DNA of 42,743 nt from Actinomycetota bacterium (GCA_005883355.1 VAXG01000040.1:1-42743), one strand, 5' to 3'; shown: positions 14,100-22,092, counted from the stretch's first letter. Notes: generated by a model not told the origin, from the sequence alone. Numbers and translations are program-made.

Positions 14100-17000
14100 A
14101 CCTTGTGGATCTGCGGTTCCGCGACTCGCTCGACGACGATCTCGGTCGCCAGCACCTCGTCCTTGATGCGGTCCTCGTAGGCGAGCAGGTCGGCATCGGA
14201 GTCGGGCAGGACCACGCGGATTCGATCAGTGAGCGCGAGTCCCGCCTCCTTCCGCATCGTGTTCAGTTGATGAGTGAGGTCGTAGACGCGACCCTCCTGC
14301 CGCAGCTCGTCGTCGAGCTCGGTGGCCAGCGCGACCGTCAGCGAATCGGCTTCGGCGAGCGCCCAACCTTCGCGCGCGCCGCGTTCGACCAGGATCTCGT
14401 CGACCCCGAACTCATGGCCGTTGACTCTGACCCCACCGCCCTCGAGCTGCTCGAACTCGCCCGCCTGGAGCGCGGCACGAATGGCACCCAGCTCCTTCCC
14501 GAGCCTCGGCCCCAACACCGGCAGGTTCGGCTTGACTCGCAGCTCGGTTGCCTCGACCGGCCCGAATTCGACCTCCTTGATGCGCAGCTCCTCGCCGATC
14601 TCTTCGGCATGCCCTTTCGCCTTCTCCGCGCCCTGCACGACCATGCGACGGAGCGGCTGGCGTAGCTTCAAACCGGCTTCTCCACGCGCCTGGCGACCGA
14701 GCTCGACGATGCTGCGCACCTCGGCGACTTCCTCGAGCAGCTGGTCGTCGAGTGGCCCATGTTCGGGCCACGGCTCGAGAAAGACCGAGTCCGCCTGCTC
14801 GTCGCCGCGCAGGGTCCGCCAGAAGTGATCGGCGAGAAACGGCATCACCGGTGCGATCACCTGCACGCTGCGGCTGAGCGCGTTCCAGAGCGCCTGCAGG
14901 GCTTCCGCGTCCTCGTCCCAGAAACGCCTTCGGGACCGTCGGATGTACCAGTTCGAGAGATCGTCGACGAACGCCGTGAACGAGCGCGTCGCGTCGGGTG
15001 TCCAGAAACGTTCATACGCGCTTTGCATTTCCGCGACCATCTGGTCGGTGCGCGCGTAGAGCCACCGGTCGAGCGCATGCGACGACTCGGTGCTGCCCGG
15101 CTGCGGCTCGAAGCTTGCGACGTTCGCGTAGTCGACGAAGAACTTCACGGAGTTCCACAGCGTCAATAGACGGCGCTTGATCTCGCCGGCCGGCGTGTAG
15201 CCGAACTTCACTCCTTGCGTCGGCGCCTGCTCGCAGTACATCCAGCGCATCACATCCGCGCCCATGCGCGAGAGCGCTTCCTGCGCCTCGATCGTGTTGC
15301 CACGCGAGCCATGCATCTCGTGGCCGTGCTCGTCGCGCACGTCCTCGTGACCCAGCACCTTCTGGTACGGCGCTCGCCCGTCGAGTACGACGGACATGAA
15401 GAGGAGTGAGTAGAACCAGAGCCGGATCTGCTCGCGCATCTCCGTCACCCAGTTCGCGGGAAACCACTTCTCCCAGTACGCGTGATCGGGAAGGTCGGCG
15501 CGCGTGAGACCCTTCGCCGCGCCGGTGGCGTAGCCCTCGGGGATCCACTCCGGGTTCTGCCAGCCAAGCGTGGAGAAGGGGACGATGCCCGCGTCCAGCC
15601 AGACGTCACCGACCTCGGGTATGCGTCGAACCTCCTCGCCGCACGACTCGCAGCGGATCGGCACGTTGTCGACCCAGGGGCGGTGCAGCTCCTCGAGCTG
15701 GTCGAGGCCCGATGTCGCGCGCTCCTCCAACTCGGCCTTCGAGCCGATCACGTTCACGTGCCCGCAGGCGCACGGGTAGATCGGCAACGGCAGGCCGAAG
15801 TAGCGCTTGCGCGAAATGTTCCAGTCGCCAAGGTTTCGCAACCAGTCGTCCATGCGCTTCCCGTAGAACGCGGGCGTCCACTCCACGCTCGCGTTCGCGT
15901 CGAGGAGCTTCGGGCGGAGCTCCTCGACGGCGATGAACCAGTCGTCGACGACGCGAAAGATGAGCGGCGTCTCGCAACGCCAGCAGTGCGGATAGCGGTG
16001 CACGTAGGTCTCGGCGTGCTCGAGCAGGCCGCGCTCGCGCAGATCGCCGAGGATCTGGTCGGCGGCCTCGGCGGTCGAGGTGCCGTGGAGCCACCCGTAC
16101 TCGGGCAGGAAGCGTCCGCTCTCGTCGACCGGGACGAGCACCGGTAGGTCGTGCACCTTCGAGAGCTCGAAGTCCTCGGTGCCGGCACCCGGAGCGATGT
16201 GGACGATGCCCGTCCCTTCCTCGAGCGAGACCCCGTCCCAGGGAATCACGCGGTGCAGGATCTCGCGCGCAGGCTGGAGGTGATCGTAAGGCCCTTCGTA
16301 CTCGAGCCCGACGAGGTCGGAGCCGCGCACGCGCTCCCCGAAGGTGCCCTTGGGGTAGCGCGCGACCGCGACCCATTCCCCTGTGTCCTGCTTGCCGTAC
16401 TCGGCTTCGGGGTTGACCGCGGCCGCAACGTTCGCCGGCAGCGTCCACGGCGTAGTCGTCCAGACGACGAGCGACTCCCGGTCGCGCCCTTTCAGGGGGA
16501 AGCGGACGAAGAGGGACGGATCCGACTTGTCGCGGTAGACGTCCGACTGCGAGAGCTCGTGCTGCGAGATCGACGTACCGCAGCGGGGGCACCACTCGGT
16601 CGAGCGGTGACCCTGGTAGAGCCAGCCGCGCTCGTGCAGCGTCTTCAGGAACCGCCAGATGTACTCGATGTTCGTGTCGCTGAAGGTGTAGTAGTCGTTG
16701 CCCCAGTCCATCCACTGCCCGAGCCGGATCGACTGTTCCGTGATGACGCGCGCGGATTCCGCGACCAACTCACGGCAGCGGCGGGCGAAGAGATCCATCC
16801 CGTACTCCTCGATCTCGCGCTTCGAGTTCAGCCCGAGATCTCGTTCGACCTTGACCTCGACCCAGAGGCCCTGGCAGTCGAACCCGTTCTGATAGCGCTG
16901 ATCGAACCCCTGGAGCGCCTTGTAACGCTGGAAGACGTCCTTGTAGGTGCGGCCCCAGAGGTGATGGACGCCGAGGCCGTCGGTCGTGTTCGCCGTCTTC

Positions 17001-17140
17001 GGGCCGTCGAAGAAGCTCCAATGGGGGCCGCCGAGATTGCGCTCCCGGAGCCGCGCGAAGATCCGCGCCTCCTCCCACCAGGCGAGGACCTCCTCCTCGA
17101 GGGCGGGGTGATCCGGATACTGAGGGAGCGGCTCGAACAC
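14096..17140 (-). CDS. ileS: isoleucyl-tRNA synthetase with altered HIGH and KMSKS motifs
   Basis: 1014-aa class I synthetase of the IleRS/ValRS/LeuRS group, closest in layout to IleRS2. The Rossmann domain holds GPKTAN then GVHH (57-60) where HIGH is expected, followed by the aligned LWGRTYKDVFQRYK. The CP1 editing domain is present (TTTPWTLPAN, 228-237; GTGIVHIAPGAGTEDF, 309-324). WNISRKRYFGLPLPI is at 440-454. The KMSKS position reads EMHGS (608-612) in GHEMHGSRGNTIEAQEALS, so both lysines are lost. An anticodon-binding domain follows (DLSNWYIRRSRRRFW) and a C-terminal region with LTHQLNTMRKEAGL. GTG 17140 has a TACAAT box 8 nt upstream. It is the only such enzyme in the window; whether another IleRS exists elsewhere cannot be seen. 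Confidence 0.88.
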   Translation of the reverse strand: MFEPLPQYPDHPALEEEVLAWWEEARIFARLRERNLGGPHWSFFDGPKTANTTDGLGVHHLWGRTYKDVFQRYKALQGFDQRYQNGFDCQGLWVEVKVERDLGLNSKREIEEYGMDLFARRCRELVAESARVITEQSIRLGQWMDWGNDYYTFSDTNIEYIWRFLKTLHERGWLYQGHRSTEWCPRCGTSISQHELSQSDVYRDKSDPSLFVRFPLKGRDRESLVVWTTTPWTLPANVAAAVNPEAEYGKQDTGEWVAVARYPKGTFGERVRGSDLVGLEYEGPYDHLQPAREILHRVIPWDGVSLEEGTGIVHIAPGAGTEDFELSKVHDLPVLVPVDESGRFLPEYGWLHGTSTAEAADQILGDLRERGLLEHAETYVHRYPHCWRCETPLIFRVVDDWFIAVEELRPKLLDANASVEWTPAFYGKRMDDWLRNLGDWNISRKRYFGLPLPIYPCACGHVNVIGSKAELEERATSGLDQLEELHRPWVDNVPIRCESCGEEVRRIPEVGDVWLDAGIVPFSTLGWQNPEWIPEGYATGAAKGLTRADLPDHAYWEKWFPANWVTEMREQIRLWFYSLLFMSVVLDGRAPYQKVLGHEDVRDEHGHEMHGSRGNTIEAQEALSRMGADVMRWMYCEQAPTQGVKFGYTPAGEIKRRLLTLWNSVKFFVDYANVASFEPQPGSTESSHALDRWLYARTDQMVAEMQSAYERFWTPDATRSFTAFVDDLSNWYIRRSRRRFWDEDAEALQALWNALSRSVQVIAPVMPFLADHFWRTLRGDEQADSVFLEPWPEHGPLDDQLLEEVAEVRSIVELGRQARGEAGLKLRQPLRRMVVQGAEKAKGHAEEIGEELRIKEVEFGPVEATELRVKPNLPVLGPRLGKELGAIRAALQAGEFEQLEGGGVRVNGHEFGVDEILVERGAREGWALAEADSLTVALATELDDELRQEGRVYDLTHQLNTMRKEAGLALTDRIRVVLPDSDADLLAYEDRIKDEVLATEIVVERVAEPQIHKV

Positions 17141-17148
17141 CGGAGCCG

Positions 17149-17154
17149 ATTGTA
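17149..17154 (-). promoter_or_regulatory. -10 box of ileS
   Basis: TACAAT on the minus strand sits 8 nt before GTG 17140, with no ribosome-binding site between. A leaderless mRNA is predicted. Confidence 0.6.
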
Positions 17155-17226
17155 GGGATGGAAGAAGTTGGCGATTCGAAGCGTTGATACCCGGGTACGA
17201 CCGATTGATTCGCTAGAAAGGATCCA

Positions 17227-17550
17227 ATGACAACTGCAGTGACGGAACAGAGCTTCGAAGAGGAGGTCCTCCAGAGCGACAAGCCGGTGATCGTCGACTT
17301 CTGGGCGGAATGGTGCGGGCCGTGCCACGCGGTGGCACCGGTACTCGACAAGATCGTGGCGGAGCGCGACGGAGACCTCAAGCTCGTCAAGGTGAACATC
17401 GACGAGCAGCCTGCGCTCTCCCAGCGCTTCGGCGTCCAGTCGATCCCGACCATGATCCTCTTCAAGAACGGCGAGCCTGCCGCGGCGGCGATCGGCGCAC
17501 AGCCGAAAACTGCTTTGGAGCGTGCTCTTGGGCTTGCCGAGTCCGACTAG
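17227..17550 (+). CDS. trxA: thioredoxin
   Basis: 107-aa canonical thioredoxin. The redox site is WCGPC (C30 and C33) after VIVDFWAE, the cis-proline is in SIPTMILF (about 72-79), and the buried Asp at 24 is present. It reduces protein disulfides with electrons from thioredoxin reductase, which is not in the window. ATG 17227 is preceded by AGAAAGGA at good spacing, one of the few clear Shine-Dalgarno sites here. It is divergent from ileS. Its stop codon abuts the stop of the convergent DUF2231-like gene with no gap. Confidence 0.96.
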   Translation: MTTAVTEQSFEEEVLQSDKPVIVDFWAEWCGPCHAVAPVLDKIVAERDGDLKLVKVNIDEQPALSQRFGVQSIPTMILFKNGEPAAAAIGAQPKTALERALGLAESD

Positions 17551-18075
17551 CTAAGAGCCGGCCGCTTCCTCCCTTTCGGCGTGCGGGATGGGCGAGACCG
17601 CCCGTCCCGCAGGCTCGTCCTTGAGCTTGAGCACACGCATGCCGTAGACGAACACGATCGCCCCGCCGAGCCAGCCGCCGAGCGTCATCGACAGGAAGCC
17701 GATGACCGTGAGGGTGTAGGCGGCGGCGCTGACATTGCCGTGCCCGTACTGCGCGTGACCGATGATCGCCGCGAGGGCGAAGAACACGGTCGCGGTGAGC
17801 ATCGCGATCATGTGCGCCGTCGCCGTCTTCCAGAGCCCCGTGCCGCGGGTGATCGAAAGCCAGTCGAGGAACCCGGTCAGCGCAGTCGGGACGGTCACGA
17901 TCAGCCCGAAGACGAGTGCGAGCCACCAGCCGTACGCCCCCGCGCTCTGCGTGATTCCCGTCACCTCGGCGAAGCCCGCGACCGTGGCGAACGTGTAGGT
18001 CCCGATCGTCGCATCCGTCAGAGGCGGATGGATCGGATGACCCGAAAGCCCATGCCACAGGTAGCCGAGCTTCAT
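17551..18075 (-). CDS. DUF2231-like membrane protein
   Basis: 174 aa with about four membrane helices (roughly 20-38, 48-70, 85-103, 118-150). The N-terminus GHPIHPPLTDATIGTYTFA is the signature of the DUF2231 family, where histidines near the first helix may bind heme or metal. Function is unknown; members often sit beside respiratory or redox genes. Codon usage matches neighbours. It is convergent with trxA and shares the stop-to-stop boundary. Confidence 0.85.
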   Translation of the reverse strand: MKLGYLWHGLSGHPIHPPLTDATIGTYTFATVAGFAEVTGITQSAGAYGWWLALVFGLIVTVPTALTGFLDWLSITRGTGLWKTATAHMIAMLTATVFFALAAIIGHAQYGHGNVSAAAYTLTVIGFLSMTLGGWLGGAIVFVYGMRVLKLKDEPAGRAVSPIPHAEREEAAGS

Positions 18076-18113
18076 CGCCCGGGGAATCTAGGCGATCCCG
18101 GGCGGGTGCGCTA

Positions 18114-18260
18114 CTACGCCTCTTGCGACTCGAGGAAGCTCAGGAAGGCCGCGTGCTTGGCGAGGAGCGCCTCGATCTCGAGAACTCCCGCGCCCGCCCA
18201 GTCCTCGAGCCACGTATCGCTGAGGTCGTCTTCGATCTGGTGAAGGCCGCGTTCACTCAT
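18114..18260 (-). CDS. small acidic protein (48 aa)
   Basis: A 48-aa frame from ATG 18260 with an AGGGG stretch two bases upstream. The product is acidic and helical-looking (HQIEDDLSDTWLEDWAGAG then a Leu/Ala helix ending FLSFLESQEA). It lies 38 bases upstream of the start of the DUF2231-like gene, on the same strand and in its 3' direction of neighbouring genes. I do not recognise it. Reading frame and codon bias look coding, but the Shine-Dalgarno spacing is poor. Confidence 0.45.
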   Translation of the reverse strand: MSERGLHQIEDDLSDTWLEDWAGAGVLEIEALLAKHAAFLSFLESQEA

Positions 18261-18348
18261 GCCCCTAAATATCGGCACGGTGGCCGGACGGCGCCATGGG
18301 CCGAACGGCTCATTTGAGGGGTCCCAAGTCCCACTAACCTGCCCGTCG

Positions 18349-18414
18349 CTGCCCGGCTTTCTCCTCATCAATCCGCATTCCGGCAAGGGCTCGCCGAGCC
18401 CCGAGGCCTCGTGC
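18349..18414 (+). pseudogene. N-terminal remnant of a diacylglycerol-kinase-like gene
   Basis: One frame reads PGFLLINPHSGKGSPSPEA, close to the opening strand and glycine loop of DAGK catalytic domains (LLIVNPxSGxGxP). It continues only some 10 residues of doubtful similarity before meeting the 3' end of the convergent NUDIX gene. The expected GGDGT motif and the rest of the kinase are absent. A TAACCT hexamer lies 8 nt before the CTG at 18349, as if an old leaderless start had decayed. Confidence 0.35.
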
Positions 18415-18415
18415 C

Positions 18416-18937
18416 TTACGCGTGCTCGTGCCGGAGGCTCAGAGCGGCTGACAGGACGGCGGGGTAGTGCGTGAACGCAAGCTCGGCGGGCGGTGGAAGG
18501 TCATCCGGCTCGAACCAGCGCAGCTCGACGAGATCGTCACCGGCACGGGGCTCCCCCCTGACATTGGCCGCCCATGCCAGGCAGAGCACGACCCGCCCGT
18601 CGTAGGGTTCGAGCCAGAACCCGAGGAAGTCGATCGGCTCGACCTCGAGGGCAGTCTCCTCCCGGATCTCCCGGCCGAGCGCGCCGAGCGGGTGCTCGTC
18701 TTCGTGCAGAAATCCGCCGGGCAGGTGCCACAGACCCTTGCCCGGATCGAACGCGCGACGCCCGAGCAGCACTCGGCCGCGTGCGTCGAAGCAGACCGCC
18801 TCGGCGCCGGGAACGGCGTTCGCATAACCGACGTAACCGCAGGCCGGGCATTCGGCCCGGTCCTCGATCTTCTCGATAGCCTCGCCGCAGAGCGGGCAGA
18901 AACGCCAGGAGTCAAGTGCACCCATGGGAGGGACCAT
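18416..18937 (-). CDS. NUDIX hydrolase with N-terminal zinc ribbon
   Basis: 173 aa. An N-terminal zinc ribbon CPLC...CPAC (about 14-34) precedes a NUDIX domain with the box GGFLHEDEHPLGALGREIREE (74-95). That box fits GX5EX7REUXEE, the final G being replaced by A. The layout resembles NudC-type or ADP-ribose/NADH pyrophosphatase-like proteins, but the typical NudC SQPWPFPxS motif after the box is missing, so substrate is open. ATG 18925 (residue 5) is an alternative start. The 5' end is divergent from and overlaps the tiny leader ORF of the cNMP-binding gene. Confidence 0.88.
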   Translation of the reverse strand: MVPPMGALDSWRFCPLCGEAIEKIEDRAECPACGYVGYANAVPGAEAVCFDARGRVLLGRRAFDPGKGLWHLPGGFLHEDEHPLGALGREIREETALEVEPIDFLGFWLEPYDGRVVLCLAWAANVRGEPRAGDDLVELRWFEPDDLPPPAELAFTHYPAVLSAALSLRHEHA

Positions 18938-18983
18938 GCACGATCAGCCCGAGCCGACCGAGGAAGAGGAGCGCGAGGAGTGA
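18936..18983 (+). CDS. 15-aa acidic leader peptide ORF
   Basis: ATG 18936 follows GGGAGGG at ideal spacing, the strongest Shine-Dalgarno site in the neighbourhood. The frame encodes a 15-residue peptide of which nine are Asp or Glu (MHDQPEPTEEEEREE) and stops at TGA 18981-18983. That stop overlaps the GTG start (18980) of the cNMP-binding protein as GTGA. It may serve translational coupling or regulation of the next gene, or be a real microprotein. Confidence 0.45.
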   Translation: MHDQPEPTEEEEREE

Positions 18984-19357
18984 GCCCCCGGGCCGCCGGG
19001 GCGACGCAACACGAGCTGTCACGGATCGGATTGCTCGCCACCCTTCCCGGCGAGACGCTTGCGCGACTCGCGTCGAACATGACGCGCGAAGAGATCGCGG
19101 CAGGCGAGGGCGTCGTCCTCGAGGGCGAGGCCGGCGACCGCTTCTACGTCGTCCTAAGTGGGATGCTCACCGTCAGCCAGAGGAGCCGCGGGGCGCAGAG
19201 CATTCTGCGCCCGGGTGACTACTTCGGCGAGGTGGCGTTGGCGATGAACGTGTCGCGCACCGCATCCGTTCGTGCGCTGACGCCGGTGACGGTCGCGAGT
19301 TGCGACCGAGAGACGTTCGATGAGTTCATCCGTCCGCTATTCGTGGACGACGGGTGA
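18980..19357 (+). CDS. cyclic-nucleotide-binding domain protein
   Basis: 125-aa protein made almost wholly of one cNMP-binding beta-roll (about 20-120). The phosphate-binding cassette reads GDYFGEVALAMNVSRTASVRA (about 80-100), with the Glu and the Arg that bind cyclic phosphate and ribose. There is no HTH, kinase or channel domain, so it is a stand-alone ligand-binding subunit. GTG 18980 overlaps the stop of the 15-aa leader ORF and has AGGAAGAGGAG upstream. Its stop overlaps the GTG of a decayed alpha/beta hydrolase gene, which suggests a former operon. Confidence 0.85.
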   Translation: MSPRAAGATQHELSRIGLLATLPGETLARLASNMTREEIAAGEGVVLEGEAGDRFYVVLSGMLTVSQRSRGAQSILRPGDYFGEVALAMNVSRTASVRALTPVTVASCDRETFDEFIRPLFVDDG

Positions 19358-19496
19358 CGGTCTGGTTCGAACTGCACGGCGAATCCAAGGCGCCGAGCGC
19401 GCCACGATCGCCGGCGCGGCGCATCTCCCGAACCTCGAGCGGCCGGAGGAATTCGACCGAATCGTCCTGGATTTCCTCTCCCGCCACGGGGCCTGA
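19354..19496 (+). pseudogene. alpha/beta hydrolase with internal deletion
   Basis: GTG 19354 opens MTVWFELHGES, like the first strand of an alpha/beta hydrolase. A little later, in another frame (from about 19398), the text reads AGAAHLPNLERPEEFDRIVL and ends SRHGA at TGA 19494-19496. That is the catalytic-His C-terminus of lactonase-type hydrolases. The some 200 residues between (nucleophile and acid) are missing. The two ends are out of frame, so the gene is dead. Confidence 0.6.
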
Positions 19497-19508
19497 GCGG
19501 ACGAGCTG

Positions 19509-19581
19509 CTTCCGGAGACGGACCGGTGCCAGGCACGGGTACGAGACGGATACGAGTTCGTCACGCAATCAGCGCGGCGTC
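19509..19581. repeat. REP-like repeat, copy 1
   Basis: 73 bases nearly identical to 19597-19670, with the core GGTGCCAGGCACGGGTACG. The right end resembles the last codons of the beta-lactamase-like gene at 19650, so this copy includes a duplicate of that gene's 3' end. Confidence 0.75.
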
Positions 19582-19596
19582 AAAGCAAGGGAGCTA

Positions 19597-19670
19597 CTTC
19601 CGGAAGACGTACCGGTGCCAGGCACGGGTACGAAACGGATACGAGTTCGTCACGCGATCAGCACGGCGTC
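19597..19670. repeat. REP-like repeat, copy 2
   Basis: 74 bases matching copy 1 with a handful of differences. Its last 21 bases encode the C-terminus and stop of the beta-lactamase-like protein. The core GTGCCAGGCAC is palindromic. Confidence 0.75.
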
Positions 19671-20453
19671 CGACAGGCGCGGCCACGCTTCTTTCGCCCA
19701 GTCGCCGAAGTCCAGGTTCGTGAGGACGCCGAGCGCGATGCCGGCGTCCGGGTCGACCCAGAGGAACGTGCCGCTGCCGCCGAAGTGGCCGAACGTTCGC
19801 GGGGAGTTCCGCGCGCCGGTCCAGTGCGGCGACTTCGCGTCCCGCAGTTCGAACCCGAGGCCCCAGTCGTTCGGGTCGAAGCGCCCGAAGTCCGGCAGCA
19901 CCCCGGCGAGGCCGGGGAACTGCACGGTCGTTGCTTCCGCCAGCGTCTCGGGCGCGACGAGCGTCGGATGCTGTAGCTCGCGCGCCAGGACCAGGAGGTC
20001 GTCGAGCGAACCGTGCAGATCCGCGGCCGGCGAGCCGCGCAGCTCCGCGTGCATTCCGAGCGGCTGCAGGACACCGGCGACGAGATAGTCGTCAAAGGAC
20101 ATCTCCGCGCGCTCGGCGATGTGGTCGGCAAGTGCCTCGAAGCCGACATTCGAGTAGATGCGCCGCCGGCCGGGCTGCCCGGTTGGCGCGCCGGCCTCGA
20201 ACGGGAGACCGGACGCGTGCGCGAGGAGATGTCGCACCGTCGACCCGTGTGGCCCCGCCGGCTCGTCGAGATCGATCACGCCCTCCTCTGCCGCAACCAG
20301 GGCCGCGAGAGCCGTGACGAGCTTCGTCACCGACGCCCAGCGCAGCACCTCGCTCGTTGCTCCGTGCGTCGCAACGACCTCGCCGCCTCGCAGCACACCC
20401 GCGGCGGCGAAGGGTGCCGCCCAGTCGTCGATCTGCCTGAGTGCCTCTTCCAC
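19650..20453 (-). CDS. beta-lactamase-fold serine hydrolase
   Basis: 267 aa from GTG 20453, chosen because upstream residues are antisense to ridA and lack homology. It belongs to the class C beta-lactamase/EstB/DD-peptidase group. The nucleophile motif is SVTK (S41, K44), the second motif YSN (100-102), and the third lies in GHFGGSGTF near residue 220 (HxG type). Such cytosolic, signal-less members are usually esterases or peptidases rather than resistance enzymes. Its last codons fall in a REP-like repeat that is duplicated just downstream. Divergent from ridA with 19 bases between starts. Confidence 0.85.
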   Translation of the reverse strand: MEEALRQIDDWAAPFAAAGVLRGGEVVATHGATSEVLRWASVTKLVTALAALVAAEEGVIDLDEPAGPHGSTVRHLLAHASGLPFEAGAPTGQPGRRRIYSNVGFEALADHIAERAEMSFDDYLVAGVLQPLGMHAELRGSPAADLHGSLDDLLVLARELQHPTLVAPETLAEATTVQFPGLAGVLPDFGRFDPNDWGLGFELRDAKSPHWTGARNSPRTFGHFGGSGTFLWVDPDAGIALGVLTNLDFGDWAKEAWPRLSDAVLIA

Positions 20454-20472
20454 GGCGGGCGATACTAGATGC

Positions 20473-20859
20473 GTGGATCGACGCCTCGTCTCTTCCGGCT
20501 CACCTTTCGAGCGGGCAATCGGCTTCTCGCGGGCGGTGCGCGACGGCCGCCACGTCTTCGTCGCGGGCACGTGCGCCGTGATGCCAGAGGGAGAGCCGCC
20601 CGCCGACGCCTATGGCCAGGCGCGCCGCTGCCTCGAGATCATCGCGGCCGCGCTCACCGAGGCAGGCACCGCACCGGAGCACGTCGTCCGCACGCGCACC
20701 TTCCTCCTCGACGTGAAGGACGCCGGCGAGGTCGGGCGCGCCCACGGCGAGATGTTCGGCGAGATACGGCCTGCGAGCACGATGATCGTGGTCTCCGGCT
20801 TCCTCGATCCGCGCTGGCTGGTCGAGATCGAGGCTGACGCGCTGCTCCCCGAGGAGTAA
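20473..20859 (+). CDS. Rid family protein (enamine/imine deaminase-like)
   Basis: 128-aa RidA/YjgF-YER057c-like trimeric protein. RidA hydrolyses reactive enamines made by PLP dehydratases. Family features are GFSRAVRDGRHVFVAGTCAV (about 17-36), VVRTRTFLLDV (about 71-81), RPASTMI with the conserved Arg, and the closing LVEIEADAL. Whether it is true RidA or a related Rid subgroup is open. Start GTG 20473 follows a GATACT box by six bases. It heads a close-packed plus-strand group: ridA, the GCS2-type ligase (9-base gap), Sec-peroxiredoxin, membrane protein. Confidence 0.88.
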   Translation: MDRRLVSSGSPFERAIGFSRAVRDGRHVFVAGTCAVMPEGEPPADAYGQARRCLEIIAAALTEAGTAPEHVVRTRTFLLDVKDAGEVGRAHGEMFGEIRPASTMIVVSGFLDPRWLVEIEADALLPEE

Positions 20860-20868
20860 GACTCACTT

Positions 20869-22092
20869 ATGGAGCAGAACGGAAAGCAGATCTATCCACC
20901 GTCGATCACTGGGAAGGGCGCAGGGTTCGGGTCCGGCGTGAGTGTCCTGGAGCACACGTTTGGCCAGAGCGATCCGTACACGCTGGGCGTCGAGGAGGAG
21001 TACATGCTGCTCGACGGCGAGACGTTCGACCTCGTGCAGCACATCGACACCGTGCTCGCCGCGGTCGCGGGGCACGAGCTCGAGCCGCGCATCAATCCGG
21101 AGCTGATGCAGTCCGTGCTCGAGATCGCCACGCCGGTCTGCCACACGCCCGCCGAGGTGGCGGAACAGCTGCGCCACATCCGCGCCTACGTCTGTGGCAT
21201 CGCTCGCGAACAGGGAATGCGGGTCGGGTCGGCTGGAACGCATCCGTTCAGCCTCTTCGAACGGCAGCGCATCACCGCGCGCGACCGATATCGCGCACTC
21301 GTCGACCAGATGCAATACGTCGCCCGGCGCGAGCTCATCTTCGGGATGCACATTCACGTGGCCGTCGACGATGCCGACAAGGCCATCCAGGTCGTCAACG
21401 GGCTCCTCCCGCACATCGGACCGCTGCTCGCGCTATCTGCAAGCTCACCGTTCTGGCGCGGCGAGCCGACGGGGCTGCGGTCGAGCCGCCAGATGGTGTT
21501 CGCCGCGTTCCCCCGCTCCGGGCCTCCCCCTCGCTTCGAGAGCTATGCGGATTACGCGGAGGTCGTCGGACAGCTCGAGAAGACCGGCTGCATCGCGGAC
21601 TACACACACATCTGGTGGGACATCCGCCTGCATCCGCGGCTCGGAACGATCGAAGTCCGCATCTGCGACGCCGTGACGCGCCTCGAGCACGTCGTCGCCA
21701 TCGTGGCGTATTGCCAGGCGCTCGTGAAGCTCTTCTCCGAGCGCTACGACCGCGGCGAGCAGATCCCGTCCTACCACCGCATCCTCACGACCGAGAACAA
21801 GTGGCTGGCGGGACGCTACGGCCTGGAGGCGCCCCTGATGGATCTCGCCACGGGACGCCGCAACCGTGTCGCGGTCGCGCAGTTGATCCGCCGGACGGTG
21901 AAGGAGATCGAACCGCACGCGCGCGAGCTCGGCTCCGACCGTGAGCTCGCTGGCATCGAGGAGATTCTCCGCAACGGCAACGGCGCCGACCGGCAGCTCC
22001 GAGTGTTCAACGCGAATCGCGACATCGTCGAAGTGGTGAGCGAGATCGCGGACACGACGGAGGTGGCCGCCTTGCCACAGCTTGCGACCTAG
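20869..22092 (+). CDS. GCS2-type carboxylate-amine ligase (glutamate-cysteine ligase family)
   Basis: 407-aa protein of the YbdK/EgtA-like glutamate-cysteine ligase family 2. The hallmark TLGVEEEYMLLD (about 38-49) carries the metal- and ATP-binding glutamates. INPELMQSVLEIATPVC (about 75-91), GTHPFS, GMHIHVAVDD (about 160-169) and WWDIRLHPRLGTIEVRICDAV (about 245-265) complete the active site. Members join glutamate to cysteine or act as weak gamma-glutamyl ligases; the exact product is not predictable. A leader of about 35 residues precedes the domain, so the start could be later. It lies between ridA and the Sec-peroxiredoxin with gaps of 9 and 12 bases, so one transcript is likely. Confidence 0.9.
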   Translation: MEQNGKQIYPPSITGKGAGFGSGVSVLEHTFGQSDPYTLGVEEEYMLLDGETFDLVQHIDTVLAAVAGHELEPRINPELMQSVLEIATPVCHTPAEVAEQLRHIRAYVCGIAREQGMRVGSAGTHPFSLFERQRITARDRYRALVDQMQYVARRELIFGMHIHVAVDDADKAIQVVNGLLPHIGPLLALSASSPFWRGEPTGLRSSRQMVFAAFPRSGPPPRFESYADYAEVVGQLEKTGCIADYTHIWWDIRLHPRLGTIEVRICDAVTRLEHVVAIVAYCQALVKLFSERYDRGEQIPSYHRILTTENKWLAGRYGLEAPLMDLATGRRNRVAVAQLIRRTVKEIEPHARELGSDRELAGIEEILRNGNGADRQLRVFNANRDIVEVVSEIADTTEVAALPQLAT

